A DNA stretch of 15,205 nt from Patescibacteria group bacterium (lineage in GTDB: Bacteria > Patescibacteriota > Minisyncoccia > UBA6257 > UBA11618). Location of the stretch: the NCBI GenBank assembly GCA_003539915.1, contig DPNX01000026.1:1-15205 (forward strand), written 5' to 3'. A model generated the notes under the pieces. The model was not told where the DNA came from. It made no database searches and worked only from the letters and a program-made list of their open reading frames with translations. Below are positions 6,789 to 13,449 of this stretch, piece after piece; positions within the stretch are counted from its first letter, which is position 1; each line of letters opens with the position of its first letter. The translations under genes and the position numbers were made by a program.

Positions 6789-6803
6789 ATATTTGATAAA
6801 TAT
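6789..6803. promoter_or_regulatory. Small AT palindrome in the divergent promoter region
   Basis: ATATTT-GAT-AAATAT is a perfect 6-bp inverted repeat around 3 bases, 5 bases upstream of the minus-strand -35 box and before the rplX promoter. The hexamer TTTGAT occurs at 6792-6797 and again at 6805-6810. It could be an operator for either promoter, but AT-rich palindromes of this size arise by chance. Confidence 0.25.
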
Positions 6804-6830
6804 GTTTGATTGCTAATACGCTTATTCTTA

Positions 6831-6859
6831 TTGCATTAAGTTATCTTTTGTGTTATTTT
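6831..6859 (+). promoter_or_regulatory. Promoter restarting the spc-type operon at rplX, probably giving a leaderless mRNA
   Basis: TTGCAT (6831-6836), a 17-base spacer ending in TGT (extended -10), then TATTTT (6854-6859). Only 7 bases separate the -10 box from the rplX ATG at 6867, so transcription would start at or next to the A of the start codon. A terminator and two opposing genes lie upstream, so a new promoter is required here, which strengthens the call. Confidence 0.6.
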
Positions 6860-6866
6860 TTTGAAG

Positions 6867-7172
6867 ATGAAAATAAAGAAGGGTGACAAAGTTCAGATTA
6901 CCACCGGCAAGGATGCTGGGAAGTCTGGTAAGATTATTGATATTAATCTCCAAACCCGGCGTGTTATTATCGATGGTTTAAATTTATATAAAAAACATGT
7001 TAAGCCTCGTCGTCAGGATGAGAAAGGAGAGATTATTGATATTCCTCGACCAATGGATGTTTCTAATGTTGCTCTTGTATGTGCTACTTGCAAGAAACCA
7101 GCTCGAGCTGGTTATCAGGTAGAAGGCAAGAAGAAGATTCGGGTTTGCCGGAAATGTAAGGCGACTCTATAA
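6867..7172 (+). CDS. rplX: 50S ribosomal protein L24 with C-terminal zinc ribbon
   Basis: L24 starts 50S assembly and sits near the tunnel exit. I begin it at ATG 6867 (MKIKKGDKVQI). A TTG two codons upstream is in frame but gives a non-family N-terminus and falls between promoter and start. The 101 residues show the KOW motif (KKGDKVQITTGKDAGKSGKI, 4-23), HVKPRRQ, and a CxxC...CxxC zinc ribbon (Cys72, 75, 94, 97) as in many bacterial L24. Its start is separated from rplN by the minus-strand mini-operon instead of following within a few bases. Confidence 0.96.
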   Translation: MKIKKGDKVQITTGKDAGKSGKIIDINLQTRRVIIDGLNLYKKHVKPRRQDEKGEIIDIPRPMDVSNVALVCATCKKPARAGYQVEGKKKIRVCRKCKATL

Positions 7173-7176
7173 AACT

Positions 7177-7677
7177 ATGGCTACTGATATTAAAAAACAA
7201 ATTAAAGACAAACTAGAAAAAGTAGTAGTGAATGTGGGTGTTGGTAAGAAGGCTGTTAGTCAGTCTGGTTTTGACAGTAAGATTCTACCAGAGATCACCA
7301 AGGAGCTATCTCAGTTAACTGGTCAAAAGCCAGCTACTAGAGTTGCTACCAAATCTATTGCTGGCTTCAAGTTACGCCAAGGTATGGTGGTTGGTCTCAA
7401 GGTCACCCTACGAGGCAAACGTATGATTGATTTTGTAGAGCGATTGAATAAGATCGTACTACCTCGTTTACGTGACTTCCGTGGTTTGGAATTAAAGAAT
7501 GTTGATCAGGGTGGTGGTTTATCTATTGGTCTTCAGGATCACTTAGTTTTCCCAGAAATCAATCCAGAAACATCTAAAGCTAACTTTGGTTTGCAGATCA
7601 CTCTAGTCCCTAAAGTTAAAGATCGAGAGTCGGCCATTGATTTTTACCGCCAAATTGGCGTACCATTGAAGAAATAA
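7177..7677 (+). CDS. rplE: 50S ribosomal protein L5, short N-terminus
   Basis: L5 binds 5S rRNA in the central protuberance and contacts P-site tRNA. The 166 residues include [11 protein letters not shown] (15-25), the [26 protein letters not shown] block, and [17 protein letters not shown] (111-127). The usual protein has about 179 residues and a longer N-terminal helix before the KIVVNVGVG strand; here only about 14 residues precede it. It starts 4 bases after rplX, and there is no in-frame start further upstream outside rplX that would restore the helix. Confidence 0.96.
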   Translation: MATDIKKQIKDKLEKVVVNVGVGKKAVSQSGFDSKILPEITKELSQLTGQKPATRVATKSIAGFKLRQGMVVGLKVTLRGKRMIDFVERLNKIVLPRLRDFRGLELKNVDQGGGLSIGLQDHLVFPEINPETSKANFGLQITLVPKVKDRESAIDFYRQIGVPLKK

Positions 7678-7681
7678 AGTT

Positions 7682-7867
7682 ATGGCCAGAAAAGCAAGTA
7701 TTGCAAAATCCCAAAAGAAACCTAAGTTTTCTTCTCGAATAGTATTGCGTTGTTTCCGTTGTGGACGGAAACGAGCTTATATGAGAAAGTTTGGTCTTTG
7801 TCGTATTTGTTTCAGGGAGATGGCTAGCAAGGGTCAGATTCCAGGAGTTAGAAAAGCCAGTTGGTAA
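7682..7867 (+). CDS. rpsZ: 30S ribosomal protein S14, zinc-binding short type
   Basis: S14 is a late-assembling protein of the 30S head. At 61 residues this is the short, zinc-binding form: Cys24-x2-Cys27 and Cys40-x2-Cys43 in RCFRCGRKR and [10 protein letters not shown]. The C-terminus [11 protein letters not shown] is diagnostic. It may equally be named rpsN. It lies 4 bases after rplE and 1 base before rpsH. Confidence 0.97.
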   Translation: MARKASIAKSQKKPKFSSRIVLRCFRCGRKRAYMRKFGLCRICFREMASKGQIPGVRKASW

Positions 7868-7868
7868 T

Positions 7869-8252
7869 ATGTATACAGATTTATTAACAAGAATTAAAAA
7901 CGCCCAGGCAGTGAATAAAGTGAGCTTGAAAGTGCCTTTTTCTAATAACGATATGAAGATCGTTGAGTTGTTAACCAGAAATGGTTATCTAGCTGGAGCG
8001 GAGAAGAAGGGCAGAATGCCTAAGCGAGTTATTGATATTACATTGAAGTATGATGAAAACGAGCGAGGAGCGATTAGTGGAGTGAAGTTTGTAAGTAGGC
8101 CTTCTCGACGTATTTACTGCGGTTACAGCACCCTACGACTAGTAAAGAATGGCTTTGGTGCATCCTTCGTCTCTACCTCTAAAGGCATTATGACCAATCG
8201 ACAAGCTCGAAAGGAGAAGGTTGGTGGTCAGATCTTGTTTGAGATTTGGTAA
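7869..8252 (+). CDS. rpsH: 30S ribosomal protein S8
   Basis: S8 is a central 16S rRNA binder and, in Escherichia coli, the translational repressor of the spc operon. The frame is open upstream into rpsZ, but the proper start is ATG 7869 (MYTDLLTRIKNAQ), giving 127 residues. The C-terminal signature STSKGIMTNRQARKEKVGGQILFEIW is at 102-127. Its TAA overlaps the ATG of the next gene (TAATG). That gene is a sugar dehydrogenase in place of the usual rplF. Confidence 0.97.
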   Translation: MYTDLLTRIKNAQAVNKVSLKVPFSNNDMKIVELLTRNGYLAGAEKKGRMPKRVIDITLKYDENERGAISGVKFVSRPSRRIYCGYSTLRLVKNGFGASFVSTSKGIMTNRQARKEKVGGQILFEIW

Positions 8253-9571
8253 TGGTAGATAAGTTAGAGCAGGCGATAGTAGGCAGAGAGGCTAAGGTTG
8301 GTATTATTGGTCTAGGTTATGTTGGTCTGCCACTTGCTAAAGCTTTTATTAACGCTAAGTTGTCAGTTATTGGTTTTGATGTCGACCCTCAGAAGGTCGA
8401 TTTTTTATTGTCCGGTAAAAGTTATCTGAAGCAGTTTAAAGATGAGGATATTAAGCAGTGGTTGGATAGCGGCTTATTTAATGCCACAACCGACATGAGT
8501 CGGTTGACTGAGGCTGACTGTTTATTGATCTGTGTGCCGACACCATTGACCAGTGATCATAAGCCGGATTTGAAATATATAATTCAGACAGCTGAGTCGA
8601 TTAAGCAATCTTTACGACCAGGTCAGTTAGTTGTTTTGGAGAGTACTACCTATCCTTCAACTACCCGTCAGGTTCTTTTACCGATTCTAGAGGAGAGTGG
8701 TTTGAAAGCTGGTCAGGATTTTTTCTTGGCGTACAGCCCGGAGAGAGAGGATCCAGGTAACACTACTTATTCCGCCTCTAGTATTCCTAAGGTGGTGGGT
8801 GGTTTGGATGAAGATAGTGGGCGTTTGGCTCAAAAGTTATATGAACAGGCTGTGGTGTCAGTGGTGCCAGTATCTAGTCCTGAAATAGCAGAAGCTTGCA
8901 AAATATTAGAAAACACCTATCGAGCTGTTAATATCGCTTTGATTAATGAGTTAAAGATCTTGTTTGATAAGATGGAGATTGATGTTTGGGAGGTGGTTGA
9001 GGCAGCTAAGACCAAGCCTTTTGGTTTTCAGGCTTTCTATCCAGGTCCTGGGTTAGGAGGTCATTGTATTCCGATCGATCCTTTCTACTTGTCTTGGTTA
9101 GCTAAAGAAAAAGGTTTAGAGACCAAGTTTATAGAACTAGCTGGTCAGGTTAATTCCAAGATGCCTCGGTACGTGGTTGATCGATTAGAGGCTTTTTTGC
9201 AGGAACAAGGAAAGCAGTTAGTGGAGAGTAAGGTTTGCATGTTGGGCGTGGCATACAAAAAAGATGTTGACGATCCTCGAGAGAGTCCGGCTTTTGAGAT
9301 CTTAGATTTATTAAGACAGCGGGGAGCGGTGGTGAGTTATAACGATCCTTATATTCCTAAATTACCTAAGATGCGCAATCATGAAGTTCCGGAGCTTAAA
9401 AGTACTGAGCTGACAGCTGATTTTTTGGCTGATCAGGATGTGGTATTAATCGTTACCAATCACTCTGATTATGACTATCAATTCATCGTTGAGCACTCTC
9501 AATTGGTGGTGGATACCAGGAATGCTACTAAAAATGTTGTGGGAGGAGAGGAAAGGATCAGAAAGGCTTAA
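8252..9571 (+). CDS. UDP-sugar 6-dehydrogenase, WbpA-like (UDP-N-acetylglucosamine type)
   Basis: An NAD-dependent enzyme that oxidises the C6 hydroxyl of a UDP-hexose to a uronic acid in two steps, feeding surface-polysaccharide synthesis. The 439 residues contain the N-terminal Rossmann motif GLGYVGLP (20-27), CVPTPL (94-99), the STTYPSTT segment (131-138), the catalytic motif GPGLGGHCIPIDPFYL (265-280, nucleophile Cys272) and the C-terminal domain (VCMLGVAYKKDVDDPRESPA). GGHCIPIDPFYL favours UDP-GlcNAc dehydrogenase (WbpA/TuaD superfamily), but substrate is not proven. ATG 8252 overlaps the rpsH stop; a TTG two codons upstream is a poorer choice. Arginine codons are mixed (CGG, CGC and AGG make up 6 of 16, none in tuf), suggesting weaker expression selection or a separate origin. 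A 53-base gap follows. Confidence 0.93.
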   Translation: MVDKLEQAIVGREAKVGIIGLGYVGLPLAKAFINAKLSVIGFDVDPQKVDFLLSGKSYLKQFKDEDIKQWLDSGLFNATTDMSRLTEADCLLICVPTPLTSDHKPDLKYIIQTAESIKQSLRPGQLVVLESTTYPSTTRQVLLPILEESGLKAGQDFFLAYSPEREDPGNTTYSASSIPKVVGGLDEDSGRLAQKLYEQAVVSVVPVSSPEIAEACKILENTYRAVNIALINELKILFDKMEIDVWEVVEAAKTKPFGFQAFYPGPGLGGHCIPIDPFYLSWLAKEKGLETKFIELAGQVNSKMPRYVVDRLEAFLQEQGKQLVESKVCMLGVAYKKDVDDPRESPAFEILDLLRQRGAVVSYNDPYIPKLPKMRNHEVPELKSTELTADFLADQDVVLIVTNHSDYDYQFIVEHSQLVVDTRNATKNVVGGEERIRKA

Positions 9572-9576
9572 ATTGC

Positions 9577-9605
9577 TTGCCTAAACCATATGATCGTGAT
9601 AATAT
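9577..9605 (+). promoter_or_regulatory. Possible promoter for rplF after the dehydrogenase
   Basis: TTGCCT (9577-9582), a 17-base spacer, TGA as an extended -10, then TAATAT (9600-9605), ending 19 bases before the rplF ATG. Each box is a partial match. The 53-base gap is long for this cluster, and a second promoter would free rplF and downstream genes from reading through the dehydrogenase. Weak support. Confidence 0.3.
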
Positions 9606-9624
9606 CTTGGTACCTATTTTTAAT

Positions 9625-10167
9625 ATGTCTAGACTAGGTAAAAACCCAATAGAAATACTGGACGGGGTTGAGGTTAAGCTAGAGGATAAGAAGCTTAATT
9701 TTAAAGGGCCCAAAGGCACTCTTGAGTTGCCTGTTTTGGAGAACGTGAAAGTTGAGATTAAGGATAAAGAGATTCTTCTTTCTATCACCAAGGACAGTAA
9801 GCAAGCTCGATCAAATTGGGGTACTTTAGCCTCTTTAATTAAAAACACCATCTTGGGTGTTAAGGAGGGTTATGAAAGAACTCTGCAGATTGTGGGTGTT
9901 GGATACCGTGGTAGTATGGAGGGTGCCGTTCTAGTCCTGAATGTTGGATTTAGTCATCAAGTTAAATTCCTAGCCCCAGAGGGTATCACCTTAAGCATTG
10001 ATAAGAATAATATTATTAAGGTTGAGGGTATTGATAAATATTTGGTGGGAGAATCTGCGGCTAAGATTCGTCGCATTAAGAAGCCTGAGCCATACAAGGG
10101 TAAGGGTATCCGATATACTGATGAGGTTGTGAGACGTAAAGTTGGTAAGAAAGCTGTTGGTGCGTAA
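9625..10167 (+). CDS. rplF: 50S ribosomal protein L6
   Basis: L6 sits near the sarcin-ricin loop and the factor-binding site. I start at ATG 9625 (MSRLGKNPIEI), the canonical N-terminus. The frame is open from a TTG at 9577, but those 16 residues have no family counterpart. The 180 residues show two similar alpha/beta repeats and the C-terminal signature KPEPYKGKGIRYTDEVVRRK. There is no SD. It is followed after 9 bases by rplR. Confidence 0.97.
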   Translation: MSRLGKNPIEILDGVEVKLEDKKLNFKGPKGTLELPVLENVKVEIKDKEILLSITKDSKQARSNWGTLASLIKNTILGVKEGYERTLQIVGVGYRGSMEGAVLVLNVGFSHQVKFLAPEGITLSIDKNNIIKVEGIDKYLVGESAAKIRRIKKPEPYKGKGIRYTDEVVRRKVGKKAVGA

Positions 10168-10176
10168 AATTAAACT

Positions 10177-10548
10177 ATGAAACATACTAAAAGAATTAGA
10201 CTAAGAAAGAAGTTGAGAGCTGGAAGAACTAGAGCTAAGATTTCTGGTACCGCGGAACGACCTCGGTTATCTATTTTTCGTAGTAACAAGTTTATTTACG
10301 CTCAAATTATTGATGATGTTAATCACAAAACTTTAGCAGCTGGTTCTACCAAGTCTTTACTAGGTGACGCTAAAGACAATCGAACTTTAACTAAGACTGC
10401 TCGTTCTGAAGCTTTGGGTCAGCTATTAGCTGAGAAGGCTAAGAAGGTAGGTGTTAAAGAGATTGTATTCGATAAAGGTAGTTATAAATACCACGGACGA
10501 GTTAAGGCGGTAGCCGATGGAGCTCGTAAAGGTGGTTTGAAATTTTAA
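10177..10548 (+). CDS. rplR: 50S ribosomal protein L18
   Basis: L18 binds 5S rRNA together with L5. The 123 residues include a basic N-terminus ([17 protein letters not shown]), [22 protein letters not shown] and the C-terminal [20 protein letters not shown] block that corresponds to the family [20 protein letters not shown]. The length is normal. It lies between rplF and rpsE as in the classical spc operon. Confidence 0.97.
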   Translation: MKHTKRIRLRKKLRAGRTRAKISGTAERPRLSIFRSNKFIYAQIIDDVNHKTLAAGSTKSLLGDAKDNRTLTKTARSEALGQLLAEKAKKVGVKEIVFDKGSYKYHGRVKAVADGARKGGLKF

Positions 10549-10550
10549 TC

Positions 10551-11138
10551 ATGAGAAGACAACGAAGAGGACCCCGCACTCAAAAAGGGGATGGATTTAA
10601 AGATAAGTTACTTGATTTGGCACGAGTTACTCGTGTGGTAGCTGGTGGTAAGCGTTTTCGTTTTCGAGCTACAGTAGTAGTTGGTGACGAGAGAGGTACG
10701 GTTGGAGTTGGAGTAGCTAAAGGTTTGGATGTTGCTCAAGCTATCGAAAAAGGCCGCACTGATGCTAAAAAGAAGTTGATCACTATTTCTTTGAAAAATG
10801 GTACTATCCCTCACGATGTAGAGGCTAAGTTTAGTGCCGCTCGTATTCGTTTGAAGCCAGCTGTACCAGGTCATGGTTTGAAGGCTGGTGGTGCTGCTCG
10901 AGTTGTTCTAGCTTTGGCTGGTGTAAAAGATATCACTGCCAAGAAGCTAGGTAATACTAGTAATAAGCTAACTAACGCGGTAGCAACCCTAGAGGCTTTA
11001 AAAAAACTTAAAGTTAAGCCGTCAGCTAAGAAGGCTAAGCCTGAAGCTAAGCCGGAAGCTGAGCCTGAGGTTAAGCCTGAAGTTAAGACTGAGGTTAAAG
11101 CTGAAGTTAAGCCTGAGGTTAAGGAAGACAACAAATAA
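10551..11138 (+). CDS. rpsE: 30S ribosomal protein S5 with repetitive C-terminal tail
   Basis: S5 takes part in mRNA unwinding and decoding fidelity on the 30S. Residues 1 to about 155 are a full S5: DKLLDLARVTRVVAGGKRFRFRATVVVGDERGTVGVGVAKG, GTIPHDVEAKFSAARIRLKPA and GVKDITAKKLGNTSNKLTNAVATLEAL. The usual 165-residue protein is extended to 195 by a Pro/Glu/Val/Lys tail (163-190) encoded by seven 12-base repeats. The tail is likely unstructured. rplO follows after 4 bases; rpmD (L30), commonly found here, is absent. Confidence 0.96.
   Translation: MRRQRRGPRTQKGDGFKDKLLDLARVTRVVAGGKRFRFRATVVVGDERGTVGVGVAKGLDVAQAIEKGRTDAKKKLITISLKNGTIPHDVEAKFSAARIRLKPAVPGHGLKAGGAARVVLALAGVKDITAKKLGNTSNKLTNAVATLEALKKLKVKPSAKKAKPEAKPEAEPEVKPEVKTEVKAEVKPEVKEDNK
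11037..11120 (+). repeat. Seven tandem 12-base repeats in the 3' end of rpsE
   Basis: Units follow the pattern AAGCCTGARGYT with a few substitutions, each encoding a four-residue K/E-P-E-A/V unit. The in-frame period of 12 bases means slippage would change tail length without frameshift. The antisense frame is also open because of this repeat and is not a gene. Confidence 0.9.
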
Positions 11139-11142
11139 AATC

Positions 11143-11577
11143 ATGCAGTTACACGAAATTAGACCAACAACTGAATTAAAGAGTAAGAAACCGCGCGTTG
11201 GCCGAGGAGGTAAACGTGGTACTTATTCAGGCCGTGGACAGAAGGGTCAGAAGGCTCATGCTGGAAGAGGTCTGCGTCCAGCTGTTAGAGACTTGTTAAT
11301 GAAGTTACCTAAATTAAGAGGTTACAATAACAACCCTCTTAAAAAGAAGCCTTTGGCAGTTAATGTTGGTGATTTACATAAAATTGAAGGTGGTGTAGTT
11401 AATCTAGATAGTTTGAAGAAGTCTGGGTTGATTAAAAGTACTCGAAAAACAACTGTTAAAATTCTTGGTAAGGGTGAACTCAAAAAAGCATTGAAAATCG
11501 AAAATCTGCCAGTTTCTAAGGAAGCGCAGGTTAAGATCGAGAAGGCTGGTGGTGAGATCACTGTTGCTAAAAAATAA
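11143..11577 (+). CDS. rplO: 50S ribosomal protein L15
   Basis: L15 is a late 50S assembly protein with a long basic N-terminal extension. The 144 residues show MQLHEIRPT, RVGRGGKRGTYSGRGQKGQKAHAG (18-41), then a globular half with VNVGDLHKIEGGVVNLDSLKKSGLI. Length is normal. Directly follows rpsE without L30 between, and is followed by secY after 2 bases. Confidence 0.97.
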   Translation: MQLHEIRPTTELKSKKPRVGRGGKRGTYSGRGQKGQKAHAGRGLRPAVRDLLMKLPKLRGYNNNPLKKKPLAVNVGDLHKIEGGVVNLDSLKKSGLIKSTRKTTVKILGKGELKKALKIENLPVSKEAQVKIEKAGGEITVAKK

Positions 11578-11579
11578 TT

Positions 11580-12854
11580 ATGTTTAAAAAACTTTTCCAA
11601 GTCTTTAAGATACCTGATTTGAGAAAGAAGGTTTTGATAGTAGCTGGTTTATTGATCGGCTTTCGTTTTATGGCCGCTATTCCAATGCCAGGTATTGATA
11701 CGGCTCGTTTAGCTGATCTTTTTGCTTCTAACCAATTGTTAGGGTTTTTAAACCTTTTTTCTGGTGGAGCGTTAGATAGTTTATCAATTATGATGCTAGG
11801 AGTGGGTCCTTATATTACCGCTACCATTGTGATGCAGCTCTTAACGATGATATTTCCGGCTATGAAAGCTATGTATAACGAAGAAGGAGCGCAAGGAAGA
11901 GCTAAATTTAATAGATATTCTCGTTATTTGACGGTACCATTAGCTGCTTTGCAGTCTTATGGTTTCTTAACTTTATTGAATCAACAAGGTGTTTTCACCG
12001 AATTTACCTTCGCTTCAGTGATGCTTAATGTGATTGTGGCGGTAGCAGGTTCTATGATTCTAGTTTGGTTAGGTGAGTTGATTAGTGAGCAGAAGATTGG
12101 AAATGGTATTTCTCTACTTATTTTTGCTGGTATTGTTTCTGGTTTGCCCCAGATTATTAGAACCAGCTTAATCACCTATGATCCAAGCGTGTTATCAACT
12201 TATATAGCCTTTATTATTTTGAGTATTGTTGTTATTGCTGGAGTGACCTTTGTTACTGAGGGTGAGAGAAAAATCCCAGTTTCTTACGCGAAGAGAATTA
12301 AAGGCACTAGAATGATGGGTGGTGTTTCCAGTTATTTACCATTACGAGTTAACCAAGCGGGAGTTATTCCAATCATTTTCGCTATCTCAATCATGCTTTT
12401 CCCTCAGTTTTTGGCTCAGATGAGTATGATTATCTCACCAGAATTTGGTACTTGGTTTAATGATTGGGTAACCTATTTGTTTAATAACCAGTTGATTTAT
12501 GGTCTCTCATACTTCTTCTTGGTGGTAGTCTTTACCTACTTCTACACTTCTGTTACTTTCGATCCCAAAGAGATTGCTGGTAACTTACAGCGCTCAGGTG
12601 GTTTCGTTCCTGGTATTAGACCAGGTGAACCAACTCGAGAGTTTATCGCTAAAATAGTTAATCGAATCACCTTGTTCGGAGCGTTGTTCTTAGGTGTTAT
12701 CGCCATCTTACCAATCATCACTCAAGCGGTGACTGGTATTCAGACTTTGACTTTAGGAGGTACCGCTTTGCTTATTGTGGTATCGGTAGCTTTGGAATCA
12801 ATGAAACAGATTGATTCTCAACTGGTAATGAGGGAGTACGAGGGTATACAATAA
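11580..12854 (+). CDS. secY: Protein translocase subunit SecY
   Basis: SecY forms the protein-conducting channel in the cytoplasmic membrane. The 424 residues are family length, with ten hydrophobic segments expected. Landmarks: the first membrane helix with FRFMAAIPMPGID (28-40), LNLFSGGALDSLSI (57-70), GVGPYITATIVMQLL (74-88), LGELISEQKIGNGISLL (164-180), FVTEGERKIPVSYAKR (224-239) and the LRVNQAGVIPIIFA segment (255-268). The C-terminus ends after ESMKQIDSQLVMREYEG. It sits in the classical place after rplO and before adk. No SD precedes the ATG. Confidence 0.98.
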   Translation: MFKKLFQVFKIPDLRKKVLIVAGLLIGFRFMAAIPMPGIDTARLADLFASNQLLGFLNLFSGGALDSLSIMMLGVGPYITATIVMQLLTMIFPAMKAMYNEEGAQGRAKFNRYSRYLTVPLAALQSYGFLTLLNQQGVFTEFTFASVMLNVIVAVAGSMILVWLGELISEQKIGNGISLLIFAGIVSGLPQIIRTSLITYDPSVLSTYIAFIILSIVVIAGVTFVTEGERKIPVSYAKRIKGTRMMGGVSSYLPLRVNQAGVIPIIFAISIMLFPQFLAQMSMIISPEFGTWFNDWVTYLFNNQLIYGLSYFFLVVVFTYFYTSVTFDPKEIAGNLQRSGGFVPGIRPGEPTREFIAKIVNRITLFGALFLGVIAILPIITQAVTGIQTLTLGGTALLIVVSVALESMKQIDSQLVMREYEGIQ

Positions 12855-12858
12855 AGAT

Positions 12859-13449
12859 ATGAAGAATTTTTCCGGCACTACTTTTACCTTGGTAGGTCGG
12901 CCTGGTTGCGGGAAGGGAACTCAAACCAAATTTTTGGTTAAGTATCTTCGTAGCCGAGGTCATAAAAAAATCATCGCCTTTAGTGTAGGGGAGTTGTTTC
13001 GTCGTCTAGAAAAGAAGCCGACCGTCTTAGGTCGTTGGACCAAGAAGTTTTTGGCTAAGGGGCAGTTGGCACCCGAGTGGATGGCTCTAGCTTTATGGTT
13101 CGATGAGATTAAGGATAAGTTGGTAGATAAGAATCAGATTGTGATTATTGATGGTTCGCCAAGAAGATTGTCTGAGGCTAAGGCGTTAGACTTTCTTATG
13201 AAAGACTTAGGACGAAAGCCGATGATACCTATTCATCTTGATATTAGTGAGAAGGAGGCGAAGCGGAGAGTCAGTCAGAGAGGTAGGAGTGACTATAAAG
13301 CTACCTCAACTGCTACTCGTATGAAGTGGTTTAAAACCGAAGTGGTGTCAGTAGTTAAATACTACGGTCGTCGAATAGTTAAGATTGATGGTGAGGGATC
13401 TATTGAAGAGATTCATCAAAGAATATTAATGGCTTTAAATAAAAAATGA
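12859..13449 (+). CDS. adk: Adenylate kinase-like nucleoside monophosphate kinase, divergent
   Basis: By position (secY-adk-map) and fold this is the adenylate kinase, which interconverts AMP, ADP and ATP. The P-loop GRPGCGKGTQ is at 13-22, the NMP-binding region is FSVGELFRR (41-49) and the DGSPRR motif at 98-103. At 196 residues it is the short form without a zinc LID. Key base-contact positions differ from Escherichia coli Adk: SVGE replaces STGD (Thr31 to Val), and PRRLSEA replaces PRTIPQA (Gln92 to Glu106). The LID region has GRSDY where GRxDD is usual. The preference for AMP is therefore not certain. It is the only gene here stopping at TGA, within the ATGA overlap with map. Confidence 0.8.
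   Translation: MKNFSGTTFTLVGRPGCGKGTQTKFLVKYLRSRGHKKIIAFSVGELFRRLEKKPTVLGRWTKKFLAKGQLAPEWMALALWFDEIKDKLVDKNQIVIIDGSPRRLSEAKALDFLMKDLGRKPMIPIHLDISEKEAKRRVSQRGRSDYKATSTATRMKWFKTEVVSVVKYYGRRIVKIDGEGSIEEIHQRILMALNKK

Noticed and set aside
6362..6866. Decayed ribosomal-protein gene or tRNA in the rplN-rplX gap
   Set aside because: No ribosomal-protein motifs in any frame and no cloverleaf pattern was visible; the two minus-strand ORFs and their signals account for most of the interval.
9590..9637. 15-codon hydrophobic ORF (MIVIISWYLFLICLD) overlapping the rplF start
   Set aside because: No SD and short enough to be chance; AT-rich spacers easily produce such frames.
9558..9851. Minus-strand 97-codon ORF opposite rplF
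   Set aside because: It lies wholly over the clear L6 reading frame, with no SD, promoter or family motif; an antisense shadow.
11037..11120. Tandem repeats as a possible CRISPR array
   Set aside because: Contiguous 12-base units without spacers, in frame within S5.
10871..11134. Minus-strand ORF rich in Ser/Leu/Thr opposite rpsE
   Set aside because: Its openness and repetitiveness are by-products of the 12-base repeats encoding the S5 tail.
13440..13449. Recoding of TGA as glycine, as in some CPR lineages
   Set aside because: TGA ends the adk-like gene at the expected length, inside an ATGA overlap with map, and no gene contains internal TGA.
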